A stretch of DNA of 64,000 bases. Origin: Sphagnum magellanicum. Its lineage: Eukaryota; Streptophyta; Sphagnopsida; Sphagnales; Sphagnaceae. The stretch spans positions 5,083,958 to 5,147,957 of the forward strand of contig CM038913.1 in NCBI GenBank assembly GCA_021904315.1, written 5' to 3'. How positions within the stretch are numbered: the first letter of the stretch is position 1; each line of letters starts with the position of its first letter. Under the pieces are notes generated by a model. It saw only the letters and a program-made list of their open reading frames with translations, was not told the origin of the DNA and did no database searches. Position numbers and translations under genes: made by a program. Below are positions 1 through 11,220 of this stretch, piece after piece.

Positions 1-1903
1 TTGGCTTGTGTTGAAACTTGAGATTAGTGTTAGAGTTATAATATCTTGAAGGATTTTGGTTTCTTTTAGAGGATTTTTTTGAAGATTAGTTGGATTTTTG
101 CATGGTGAAATATTTGAGTTTTCATAATTCTTTTTTTTGCCTTAAGATAAGTTTTCATGTAAATGGCAAGGCCACACTGTGTGCACATCCCTTGTTAAAA
201 TTTGAAAGAGTCGTGTCCTAAATTATTGCATTATTTCTTGCAGAGAAAATTATAATGTATTCAGGACATTGTGTCAAATCTGCACTAGTGTCCTAGTAGT
301 AGTACCTTGCCAACTTTTGGCACTAATTTATATTATTTTCAAATAAATGTTGAAATTTTCATTTATTATTATCTTTTTTCAAAAAACAAATAAAATTGTG
401 AAGGGAACTAAAGAAACTTTTTAGAATGTTCTATTTTTTTTCGACATGGAACCTTCAAAGTAAAATAATTATTCGACGATGATGATGAATTGTTGAACTT
501 GTGACAAGGACTACAGTATTGAACATGTCATGGGTTGTTTGTTCCTGCTTTGAAAATAATTGTTAGTTTATTAGGGTTTCTCTGAAAATTTTGGGAAAAA
601 ATCATGCAATTTTCAAAGCATATTTGAGAAGGGGATGATCATTTGTTTAACTTTTATTTAATTTCAGACTAACTTGCTAGGCAACCCTAAACCCACTCAG
701 CCACCTCTCTCACCTCAGCTGGTTTTGATTTCCAAACCTTAGATTGGTTTTTGTCTGTTGTGAGAAATTTCCTCATAGAATCATCCTCCTTGCACAAGTT
801 GGTTAAGAAATCATGCTGATGATGCTTGCTGATTATGTTGCTGACGATGATTATGCTGAAGTGGTATCGTACACGGTTTCTTGGTGGCTGGGTGCACTGA
901 ACTTTTCTAGATTTTCTGGGAACTCATCTCACTTACTGTCTGTGTGTTTTGCTGTGTCTGCAAAGACATTTGTCGGCTCAATAATTTCATCATCATCATC
1001 ATCATCTTTAATTCCATGGATTTCTATGTAATCTATGAAAGACAAAAGCACCACTCAATCAAGTTCTCATTAGATCAATCACAATGTAGTTGAAGAAAAC
1101 CACGAAGAAGAAAGAACTGGGTTTGTTCAAGAAAACAAAGAAGAAGAAGAAGAAGAATTAGGTTTGTTTAGGTTTGCTGTTGATTTTAGTTGAGGAATCT
1201 GCAAGCTTTTTGGACTTGTGAAACTCTTTACATGCAGATGATCATCATCACTGATTTCAAAACATTCTGAAATTGAAAGCAGCAGTAGCGGCAGGAGGAG
1301 GAGAGGTTTACTTGTCTTGGTGGGAAGTTAGAAGCCCTGGAAGCTGATCATTGCCTGAGTTGTGTTTGAAAGAGTGATTGGCAAGAATTTCAGCAGCTGG
1401 CAAGCAGTAAGCTGAGAGAGAATCAAGCACATTTTGAACATCAAATCTGTCAGTAGATCAAAGAAGTTTTGCAAAACATAGTTGAATTGACTTTGCTGCA
1501 TCATTCTTGCACATGATGATGGTGATGATGATGTTGCCATGATCTGTTGTCAACCACAAAATTAGCACAAAAAATCATCAAAACAATTTCACCACAAACA
1601 AAAGTGTTTGCCTCTTTTTACTTACACCATGTCTGCCAGGTTCTGTCAAGAAGAACAGGTTGCAGAATCTGAGCTGCTGCTGATGACCCAAGAATTTGAT
1701 CAAATGCACAAAGGAAAGTCTATGATATGGCCATGATTTGGCAACTGAGTAGCACTAGTACTCCTTCGCTTGTTCATCATCATCAGATGATTTACTGAAG
1801 AAGCAAAGCTGTGAAGTCCTTGAGGATTCAGTTTACTAGTTGTGAAGATCTTGAATTTGGGTCACAAAGTTCCAGGTACTGGAGAAAGCTTAGCTCTGGA
1901 TTC
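1..1903. other. Upstream region of the ERF gene, no supported coding sequence
   Basis: The first 650 bases are AT-rich spacer. From about 690 the sequence becomes less AT-rich, with CATCAT and GAAGAA runs, and resembles a transcribed leader or promoter of the ERF gene that follows. Short open frames here (for example 813-1031) have no recognisable domain and no splice-consistent link to the ERF exon. In-frame stop TGA at 1796 separates this region from the ERF first exon. A leader intron cannot be excluded. Confidence 0.4.
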
Positions 1904-4900
1904 ATGGACTGGCAATTGAGAGAGGGTGTTTGGAATCAAGTGGAAGCAGAACTAAATCATCATCATCATCATCAGGATCTGGGCGGAGCTACAACTTCAA
2001 GGATTGACATTCTTAGTAGTAGTGGTGCTAATGAGGGTGTCAAGAAGAATTCTTCCCTTCAACAACAACAAGCAGCAGCTGCTGGGAATCATGAGAATCA
2101 TCGCACTTCCACGATGATGATGGAGATGGCGCGTCCCAAGGTGCAGCAGAAAGCTTGGATGGTCGCCAACAAGCTGCGACATTCTTTAGGTCATGCAAAA
2201 TTCGCTGAAGCCATTGGTGAAGTCGTCACCAAGCACTTTGATGTCGATCATTCTCGAGCTTCTTCTCCTGCTACACAAGAACGAGCTTCGCCAGTGGTTG
2301 CAGCCCCTGTTGTTGTCTCATCGGCAGGCATCTGCAGCAGCCATACTCCACCAGCAACAGCAGCAGTTTCATTTCCTGACGAAGAGACTCCTTCAGCAGC
2401 AAGAGCAAGCTCCATGGATCCTCCTCATGGACGGCTACTATCATGCCGCCAACCGATCGAAGAAACCGCACAGCATCGCTGCAATAGTCGACAATTCGAG
2501 TTTTCTGTTGGTGGACAGCAGCAGCAACAGCAACCTTGGAGGAGCTACCCCAGCATGCACATGCAATCTACCTTGAGCGCATCCGCATCCGCAGGCTGCG
2601 TCAGTCTCTCTCAAATCCCAAGCATCCGAAGACCGAGAGTGGACGCCTTTGATCAGTCCTCTTCCACGCCATTGCACCTCTCCTCGCCGCGTCCTCCTCC
2701 TCCTCCTTCTCCGCTGATAGAATCATCGTCATGGATAGCAGCACGCAGTAACTCTTCAGCTCATCAACATCATCATCACGAAGACTCCTCGTCGTCGAAG
2801 CTTTTGCAATTGCAAGCTCGAAGTTCTCAAGTAGACAAACATCGACCTCGGATCTGCAGTGAGCACGACTCTAACAACATGGCTCGCATTGTTGACGCCT
2901 TGACGGAAGCTACAGCACCTTCACGATCATCCGTTCCTCTCCGTCGCAGGCTCCCGTTTCCTGAAGCTGATGCTATGGGATTCGCCTTCAGAAAACCGCA
3001 GCTCAAGATTGCAACAAGCTCCGGGGGTATGAATACAACAAACTTGTCAAGCAGATCTCATACCACCGCAAACAACAAAGAGAGACCATCCTCCCCCGCT
3101 ACCTCTATTACCGCCGCTGCAAACAACAAAGAGAGGCGCTCCTCAGATACCTCAATTGCCGCTGCAGACAACAAAGAGAGGCGATCCTGCGATGCCTCTA
3201 TTGCTCCTGCAGACAACAATGAGAGGCGCTCCTCCGACAGCTTTGTTGGCACTGCAGACAACAAAGAGAGACGATCTGCCAATGTCTCTACAGACAAAGC
3301 GACCGCTTCCTTGAAGGTAAGAAGAAGAGCAACGCGCACACTTTTCTTGTTGCTTTGTGTCTTCTTCCTTCTTTCTCCTGCAAGAGATAAGACAGTCATC
3401 TGCAATTCCTCGAAGAGCTCTCAGCGATCGGATACTTGAAGCTAAGAAGAAGAGCGACGCGCATTTGTTTCTCGTTGCTTTCTGTCTCCTTTCTTCTTTC
3501 TCCTGCAAGAAACAAGACAGTAGTATTCTCCGATTCCTTGAAGAGCTCCGTGACCAGATCCTTGAAGGTAAGAAGAAGAGCAGCGGGCGCACGGTTCTCG
3601 TTGCCTTGTGTCTCCTTCTTTGTCCTGTCCCTCAAGGTGAGAAGAAGAGCAACGGGCGCATGTTTCTCGTTGCTTTCTGTCTCCTTTCTTCTTTCTCCTG
3701 CAAGAGATAAGACGGTCATCTCCGATTCGTTGAAGAGCTCAGCGGATTGCGAGATTGCGCCTGCTGCTTTTGGTTTAGAATCCGCAAGAACTGATTGTAA
3801 GTTTTGTTGATGATGGATACGAGCTCTAATCAGAGCAGTTTGGCTATGGCGTAACGCTGGATTGTAGGAAGGAAGCGGAGATAGCGAGAAGAAGAAGACA
3901 ACAATAGCGAGCAACCAGCGGAAGCACTACAGAGGAGTGAGACATCGACCGTGGGGGAAATTCGCAGCCGAGATTCGAGACCCTGCGCGCAACGGGGCGC
4001 GCGTCTGGTTGGGGACGTTCGCCACCGCCGAGGAAGCGGCGTTAGCTTACGATTCTGCAGCTCTGCAGATGCGTGGACATCGTGCCATCGTCAACTTCCC
4101 CTTGAAAGCTTCACTGCCTTCCAGCGGGCCTTCGACTGTTGCCAAGCCACTGGTAAGAAAGAATTCCTCCAAAACCAAAATCTGTCAGAATTTCTTCAAA
4201 ACAACATCTGTGAGAAATCCTCCAAAACAAATTTGTCACAAATCCTCCAAAGCAAAGTCTGTGATTTTCTTTCTCTTTGTGGTCCTTGCACCTGGAGAAT
4301 TGTTTCTGGGGTTTCTCCATACAAGAAGTGAGGAAATTTGTGTTCTTGTTGAAGCTTGCTTGCGCAATGACATTTAAAGCAGAATCTTGCACAATTCTTC
4401 ACACCGATTACATGGGAAATTTGGTGATGGAAGGAACCATGTTCCATGTTTGGTTTCCATACTCATGAATTCCCATAGCAGGACTTGATTCTGCAGCAGG
4501 GCTTGTTGATTCTGTTTTGTATCCATTTCACAGGCATTGAAGACAGAAATCACAGGAAGAGCTGCTGCTCCTGCTGCTGATACTGGATTGACAAGCAAGA
4601 GAACCAGGGAGGCAGGAATAACTGCTGCTGATACTGAATTGACAAGCAAGAGAACCAGGGAGGTGATGGATGCTCAAGACCATCATCATCAATCTCTTGC
4701 AAAGAAGGTAAGCAGTTGCAACACTGCACAGCATGCTGACAATGTGACCAATCAAACAGAGCAAAAACTTGTTGGGTCCTTGGAACAATTGCAACAGCAA
4801 AATGTGATCAAGGAAAGACAGCAAAGTCCTTTTGAGTGGCAATATCTGGGTATCGAGTCCTTGGAACAATTGCAGCAAAATTCTGTCGAGTGGCAAGATC

Positions 4901-4968
4901 TGGGTATTGACTATCTGGAACAGTGGCTCTCAAGCACTGAAGCAGAAATTGATCCTAGACCAGACTGA
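1904..4968 (+). CDS. AP2/ERF domain transcription factor (about 710 aa, 3 exons)
   Basis: Coding exons are 1904-3316, 3868-4152 and 4534-4968. Both introns are phase 0 (donors GTAAG at 3317 and 4153; acceptors TGTAG at 3867 and CACAG at 4533). Exon 2 holds one complete AP2 domain, roughly residues 490-550: [19 protein letters not shown], then WLGTF and AALAYD. The Ala and Asp of AAEIRDP are typical of the ERF rather than DREB class, so GCC-box binding in the nucleus is expected. The 471-residue N-terminal part is Ser/His/Gln-rich low complexity with one better-ordered stretch around [19 protein letters not shown] that I cannot assign. The C-terminus has two copies of an acidic/aromatic motif ([14 protein letters not shown] and [14 protein letters not shown]), a likely activation motif. 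The start is the first in-frame ATG after a TGA at 1796. A GTAAG at 4708 could create an alternative 3' end. Seed-plant ERFs usually lack coding introns. Confidence 0.87.
3067..3297 (+). repeat. In-frame 45-bp coding minisatellite in ERF exon 1
   Basis: Five tandem units encode a 15-residue repeat of the form [15 protein letters not shown] (the first unit is longer, about 51 bp). It covers about residues 389-465, directly before the splice donor at 3317. Units differ by point changes, all frame-preserving. Confidence 0.85.
3309..3745 (+). repeat. Tandem array of about 125-bp cassettes carrying splice-site-like ends, ERF intron 1
   Basis: The array starts at the exon 1 donor. Each cassette has CTTGAAG followed by GTAAGAAGAAGAG (or a variant), a middle part ending in a pyrimidine-rich stretch and TCCTGCAAG, then a short exon-like part GATAAGACAGTCATC ending in another CTTGAAG. 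Cassettes start near 3310, 3434 and 3561, with a truncated unit to about 3630 and a last unit to 3745. Donor-like sites GTAAG occur at 3317 and 3568, GTGAG near 3637, and a mutated CTAAG near 3441. It lies in the intron of my model, but could supply optional exons. Confidence 0.75.
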
Positions 4969-5855
4969 GGTCCGCACTATCTCATATCAAAATCGGGTAT
5001 TGCTGCAGTGGCTTGCTTCCTAGTCTCACCCTGTGGCAGTGTACATTTCTTCCTCCAGCTCTGCCTCTCAGAGGTGGTTACAACAAACACTTTCTGACAA
5101 ACCAGAACTGGGGTTCTAGGGACAATTGTTGCACCCATGTTCCCAGATGACTTTGCAAAGGGTAATTGGAGATAGCAAAAGATGATGCCAGCACGCCACC
5201 CCATTTGCTGCTTCAAGCTCCTAGCACAGCAAAGGTACGAAGAACCATGCATTTGCAAGGTGAAATTGATGAGGCAGTTGTAGGTTTTGAGAATGAATTC
5301 TTACCATTGAATCCATGGATTTTTGAAGCACTCCCTCTAATGTCCTGATGATGACTCGATGTGGATCTGCCTGCTGCTTTTATATCAACAGGTATTAGTT
5401 TAGATGCTGTAGTTTGTCATCATCATTGACAAGAGAGGCAAAAAAAGCTTCAAGCTCCTGCCATGGCCCCAAAGCCCATCAAGCCAATAATCGGGACCTC
5501 CTGTTATCTAATCCAAACAGTAGAAGATTGTTAGAAGAGGAGGTAACAGTCACAACAAAGCTGGAGGAAGGATTCAATGTGCGAGTAGGCTAAACAAAAT
5601 TGTATTTAGGTAGTCAACATTCAATTCATTGAAAGAAAGTGTCTTGGTACCAAGACACGTGCATTCAATAAACCTGCCTTTTTTTTTTGTCTTACTTTTA
5701 AGCTTGTAGGTACTCGACAAACCCCAACTCTTAAATTGAAGAGATCAAAGCATTGTCAAGAGACCTTCATTACTGAACAGAGAGGAGAAAAGGGCAGATC
5801 TGGTAATGAGCTACCCCTACTGTTATTATCATCTTCATATTTAACAAACTACAAA
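4969..5855. other. Convergent 3' spacer between ERF and ARMC6 genes
   Basis: This 887-base stretch lies between two stop codons of genes facing each other. It should hold both 3' untranslated regions and polyadenylation sites. Open frames of 60-93 codons have no recognisable domain. No structured RNA was seen. Confidence 0.5.
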
Positions 5856-8800
5856 CTACAAGTAGTTGTCGAATCCAAGGTCTCTCAGAGCAGCTGATGC
5901 AACATCCTTGCAGCTTTCATGACTCGCTTTTGCTTTGCGTATCAAAGGCTCCAACCCTTTTTCAAGTATTATGGGCCTGCACAGTTTCTCAAAAGTAATA
6001 ATAGGTCCATAAAAACCAGTTCTCACAATAAATAGTAAAAGGAAAAAATTTAGGCACAAACAAACAGAAGACCCACATTTTCACACTGAAATTTCAATTC
6101 AATTGAAATATCTGAAAGATCAAATTAGTGATGATGATTCTGTTGTGGAATTTTCTTCCTGTTGCATTGTTGTTGTTGTTGTTGATGTTCCTTCACCTAA
6201 ATATAGGCTTTTGTGGATCTTGATTATTGGCCTTCTTGTTTCCTTTATAAAACCGACATAGATGCAACATTGACTGGTCAAATTGCAAAGGCGCCCACAA
6301 CTCTAATAAAAAAGCTAACATCAATCGGTCAAATGCATCCAAGGGTCCCACAATACACACATGTTCTCTCTGTGTCCATTTGTCTTTTCTTTGCCAAAAA
6401 CAAGTCTAAAAGCTAGCACACATTTTCTCTGCACATGCATAATTTTTTCTGCACCACAAATGACAGTGAAAAATAACACGTGGAGAAAACCCATTGTTTC
6501 TTTGGGTTCATTAACCACGGTATACACACATTCTCTCTGCAAAAAAAGTATATATTTTCTGCCAAAAACAACACCAAAAAGGACACAAATACTCTCTCTA
6601 CATGTGTATTTTTCTCCCAAAACACACAATGACAAATAGTACAGAAACAAAGCTTTGTTTCTGTGGGTTCATCAACTACCTGCTGCAGTGGTGTTTGTGT
6701 GGGATTGTAAGCCAATTGGCAACAATGCAAAATGCCATGATCTTTCAGTTGAAAGAAACAGTGCGGGTGTTGTGATAGTTGATAAGAAATTGTGCTTTCA
6801 ACTGAGCTCCAGTAGTAAGGAACACCCCCCCTCTTTTTATGTATCAAGTTTCCTTAATTGTGTGGTGAAGCAACGACAGCAAAAAAGAGTTCAGGCTTCA
6901 AGAGAAGAAACCTGTTTGCCATCAGAACTAAAAGCTAAGCAAAACTCTGAGCTTTTTCTATGATACTTAGATCCATGGAATAATATCTGACATGACCAAA
7001 AGGCGGATCAGGTGAAGCTTCATCATCATGCTGTTTTAACTTCAGATCTTCTACTAACATTGTGCAATATGAGTTGCAGTGAGAGATGTTTCACACACCT
7101 GTTTTCAAGGTTCCGCACAGACAAGTTTCGGAGCATTTGGCAAGCTTGCCGTAGCATTGCAGCTGACCCAGGATGTTTCTCCATCATTTCAGCCGCAATG
7201 TCAACCGCCCCAGCTTGAACTGCCTTACTAGCATTCTGAGGTGATCTCAAAGTTAAAGTGGCAATAGCTGCAAATCCCTGCATCATGACCAAAAGCAGAA
7301 AAAGTTTGCTACATGTTGACTTGTGGGAATCCATGAAATGATTGGTTGCAAATGTAATAGATCTTGCACAAAGATAGTTGCATTCTTAATAGTCATCTTA
7401 GCTATTTTGGTATGAGAGTTGGTTGATCTAGAGAGTATCTTGTGAAAATTGAAGACTATAACTCTCATGAGAATTAGAAAAGGTTAAATCTCTATACCCA
7501 TGATTAAAAAAGCCAGAACAAAGGTTCAATATTTTCCTTGAAGTCCAAGCTTGAAAACTTCCACATAAGGACTCAAGAACAGGGAAGAAGAAGAAAAACA
7601 CAAAATGGGAGAACCAAAATGAAGAACCATAAGACTAGCAGTATGAACAACAGTGACCCATTTCACAATCCACTGCTCCCACCTTTAGAGTCATTGAGAA
7701 TCCAACTACTACAGAAGGAACATGAGGCTTTTCTAAGCTTTGACACCCAAAAGATCATTGACCCACAGGTAGTATAGCTTTGTAGAAAGAACTGAGGCAC
7801 TTAGAAACAATCTATGAGAGAGAAGAAGACAAATCTCTATAGGGCAAATCTCATGAAGGAAACAAGATTCTAACCTCCTGGAGAACAGCGGGCTCTTCTT
7901 GAAACGCGGACATAAGAGCAATGATTTGGTTCAATCCACCAGAACTAACTATGGCATCTTTGTTTGCATCACTTCCTGCCAGCTGCCAAAACACACCACA
8001 GCTGCACTTAATGAGCTCAAATTCCTGAAGAATCTGTGGCTGCTTCAAATTGACAAATTTGATCACACAGCCACATCTGTTGGACACTTTTTCGACTTTG
8101 AGCATAATCTAATCTCTTCCCAACTTCTGGCTTCTATGGCAACAGCAACAGGAACAGAACATAAAAGAGCATGAGAAAAAACCTGTGAAAGAAGAGCACA
8201 AGCACTTTTTGCTACAACTTTATTGCCAGTCTGAATAGCCTGATCCAGGAACTGAAGTACTGTATCCAGCCCTCCCTGCTCAGCTACTGCCTTGCATATC
8301 TCATCCTGTCCATGACCCATAACTCATAGTTTAATGTGCAGTCCCTTATTGCTAATTATCTTTGGGATTGACAGTCTTTGGTTCTACTGAACCCACCTGC
8401 CTTGCACTAGTGCTAGAACATGTAGAGCACATCATCATGATGCATTCATTGCATGTGGAGGTGCATTATCTAGTACTTCTTAAGCTAACAAACTCTGCAG
8501 TAAGCTCAAAGGTACTTGAGTATGCTTTTAAGAACAAAGAAATTCATCTTTCTCACCTGGAGAGAACAGAGAGTTCATTACAAAGCAAATCGGATTCTAG
8601 AGCTCAGTTTGCAAAACCTGGAGATCTCATTCTTTCTAAACATCCAGACCCAAGCTCAGATTGGTGCTATGAAGAAGTGTTGGGAAGGCTCCTCACATTA
8701 ACAGCGAGACTCTTCAGTGTGAGACATAAAGTGGATAAGATTGGTGTTGACTTGGGTATGTTTGGAAGCACTGCAAGAATTGCATCCACGGCTCCTGCTT

Positions 8801-11220
8801 TGGCTATCTTCATAGCATTCCCGTACGCCTAAAGTCAGCCAGAAAGACAGAACACCAGCAAAAAATTAGACCTTTCTCTGGTCTTTCGCAGGTTCTCAAA
8901 AACTATTGTTTGCAGAGTTCTTTTGCTATTGGCAATTGCATTCATAACACCCCTAGATTTGTCACCTTACAGGGTTTCTTACTGTCTGTTATAGAACAGG
9001 GCCCACTTATGCACTGATCAATGTATGAGGATATGACAACCAGCTAGAATTGGGTACGGCTAACTATGCAATACTGCTGGGGGAAAGGCCATAGCTAAAT
9101 CTAAGAGTTGAGGTATAACCTTAGACGCTGCTGGACGCATGTCATCTGCTGTTACTAGAGAATAAATGGCATCACAACCTGCTTGTAAAGCAGCAGCATA
9201 CGGAGCAGAATAACTGGTAGTTTTGGAGTTGAGATCCCTCTGAAATCGATGCCTCTTGAGGTACTCTACAAGGAGACAATCTGCCCCCAGATCCATGAAC
9301 ATCTCCTTCAACCTCTCATTCTTTGTAGCTGCAGCAGCCAATACTGCTGCTCCCAAATGGGATATGCTCTGTCCTGAACCAGATATGATGTTCTAAGACA
9401 CATCAATCCACATGAGCTAAGTTAGTGAACTCAGATGCTCCAGTGGGCTTCATTCCACCCAGTTTCTCATTCATCATTGCAAATGCATTGGAGTTTGAGA
9501 TTGCAGCAATTTCTGTCTACCCTGTCTATGACTGGCGACAGAGAACAAGGTTACAAGGTTCTTACATCATCTGTAGCTAAAGCTTCTAGCACAATTTGCG
9601 GTCCATTCGCACTTCCAAATCTCTCTCTTCCATTGTCATCTGCAAGGAAGCCAAAAGAGGGTACACCCACCAAAATTATGTACAAAAGAGGGTCAGAAAA
9701 TCAGGAAGAATAAGACATATGTTATATACCCTAAACCTTAGTGCCCAACACTAAGGTACTAAGGTACCAAAAGACCTTAGTACCTTAGTCTTGGTTACTA
9801 AGGTATGCAAGACCTCAAGCAACATCCAAGGTGCAATAACTGCTTGCAAAGTCATCTTCTGCTTGTTCCAATGTGCACACACATTTCTGTGAGGGAAAGC
9901 ATATCTCTCAGATCGCAGAGAAGAACACTCCACAATAACATTTTGAAGATAACACAAACAATGAGTGTGGTCATAACATTAAGAGTTTTGCTCACAATGT
10001 GCCAGATCATCACCTCCAATAAGAACAGCAGTGACAAGTTTCCACAGCTATCAAGCTTCCATGCTACTGACTTCATCACCTCCCGATGGTGGGTGAAGAT
10101 AATATCCCGATCCACCCAACATTTTGAGCAAACCACTTATAATAAAAAAACATCTGCATTCTAAGTTTCTATTGCATTTCCAAAAGCAATGGGAAGACTC
10201 AGTCATGATGATGTTGAGGATATTTCTGTTAAGAAAAATAGAATATAGAGGTGCAGCAGCAATAGGCCACCACTCACCAGTCAGAAGAGAGCAAAGTGTT
10301 TCCAAAGAAATGATTGCCCATTGATCTCCAACACCCTTGAGAGCTTGGTAAGCAGAGATGCTGGCTTCAATACCACCGTTCTTCACAGCTACCAAAGTGT
10401 CTCCTGGCTCACTGCCCAAGCACGTTGCCAACAGCAGACGCTGTGCAGCTATGATTTTCTCATATGGTGGCCCACATAGTCCCTCATCATCTGCAAATCT
10501 CACCACAGCATGACTGGATATGATGTGAATATCTGATCAGACAAAGTCTTTCAAAACTTGCACAACCCACTCCGAATGAAATACCCATGTTCAAATCCTA
10601 GCATGAAACAGGAAGGGTGTTTTTCTAGTGCAGCTCTTTTGCTTACAATGTAGGCAAGCAAGCAAGCAAGCTCAGGAAACCCAAAAGATAAAAAGATGTG
10701 GAATGCAAGTACCTGCTTGTGAATTGCTGTAGGGTTTAAGATCTCCTCCCCTTTTGGAGCACAAAAGGGTGAGCGCATCGTTGAGCTCTTTCACAGCATG
10801 GACTGAAGGATGGTTGTCTCCTGATTCACTTCCATCTGTGATGATTCCTGCATGAACATACATACGCAGTAAACCAGACTTGCCTTGGTCACAAAAATCT
10901 GGAACTCCTAAGGTCCAGACAACACTGGAAAATCCAGCTCTCTTTTTTACACACAAAAGTTCAGCAATCCCCTTGCAATGTTGAGCAATGTTGTGATCAT
11001 CACCAGATGCAGAATGCATGAGTGGAAAGAAAAAAAGAAAGAAACTGAGGTGTTTGTTGTGAAGGAGGGAGTTCAAACCTGAGAGATCAGCTCCTTGCAT
11101 TTGGAAGGTTTTGATTGCATCTTCAAGAGCTTCAGCAAGCTCCATGTCAAATTCCTCCACATTCTCCTTCACCACAGCATTGAAAGCCTCCTGTGATATC
11201 TGCACTTTCTTGGGACCCAT
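5856..11220 (-). CDS. ARMC6: Armadillo repeat protein of the ARMC6 family (499 aa, 10 exons)
   Basis: Exons on the minus strand are 11220-11079, 10847-10713, 10490-10278, 9639-9566, 9392-9120, 8828-8697, 8305-8183, 7982-7875, 7277-7099 and 5976-5856. Phases agree at every junction and give exactly 500 codons, close to the size of animal ARMC6. The N-terminus (QISQEAFNAVVKENVEEF, then ALEDAIKTF and QGADLSG) and the C-terminus (LEKGLEPLIRKAKASHESC, ending ALRDLGFDNYL) match the ARMC6 signatures. The middle is a series of armadillo helices, such as AIVSSGGLNQIIALM and VQAGAVDIAAEMM. The start is the ATG before GPKKVQ. The family is conserved in eukaryotes and its molecular role in plants is poorly known; I infer a soluble scaffold protein. 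The exon 5 donor (GTTATA at 9119) is weak. The gene is divergent from VHA-C and convergent with the ERF gene. Confidence 0.93.
6355..6680. repeat. Two-copy diverged duplication with a 24-bp palindrome in ARMC6 intron 9
   Basis: Copy 1 (about 6355-6522) and copy 2 (about 6526-6680) both run from ACACACAT-CTCTCTG through TGCCAAAAACAA to TTTCT(T/G)TGGGTTCAT. A perfect palindrome occupies 6641-6664, with half site ACAGAAACAAAG. Both lie within intron 9 (5977-7098). Confidence 0.6.
9736..9788. repeat. Overlapping inverted repeats in ARMC6 intron 3
   Basis: An 8-bp stem (9736-9743 with 9749-9756, loop CCCAA) overlaps a perfect 15-bp stem, left arm CTAAGGTACTAAGGT at 9751-9765 and right arm 9774-9788, loop of 8. 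The two hairpins share bases 9751-9756 and so exclude each other. Further CTAAGGTA copies follow to about 9805. Confidence 0.8.

Noticed and set aside
813..1031. Small gene or upstream ORF before the ERF gene
   Set aside because: No domain, no codon or splice evidence, and low-complexity CATCAT content.
4977..5258. Minus-strand frame between ERF and ARMC6
   Set aside because: No domain and it lies in the expected convergent 3' regions.
9852..10136. Extra ARMC6 exon between exons 3 and 4
   Set aside because: Exons 3 and 4 join in phase and in the expected family register (LLT-DDNGRERF), and the frame has no armadillo pattern.
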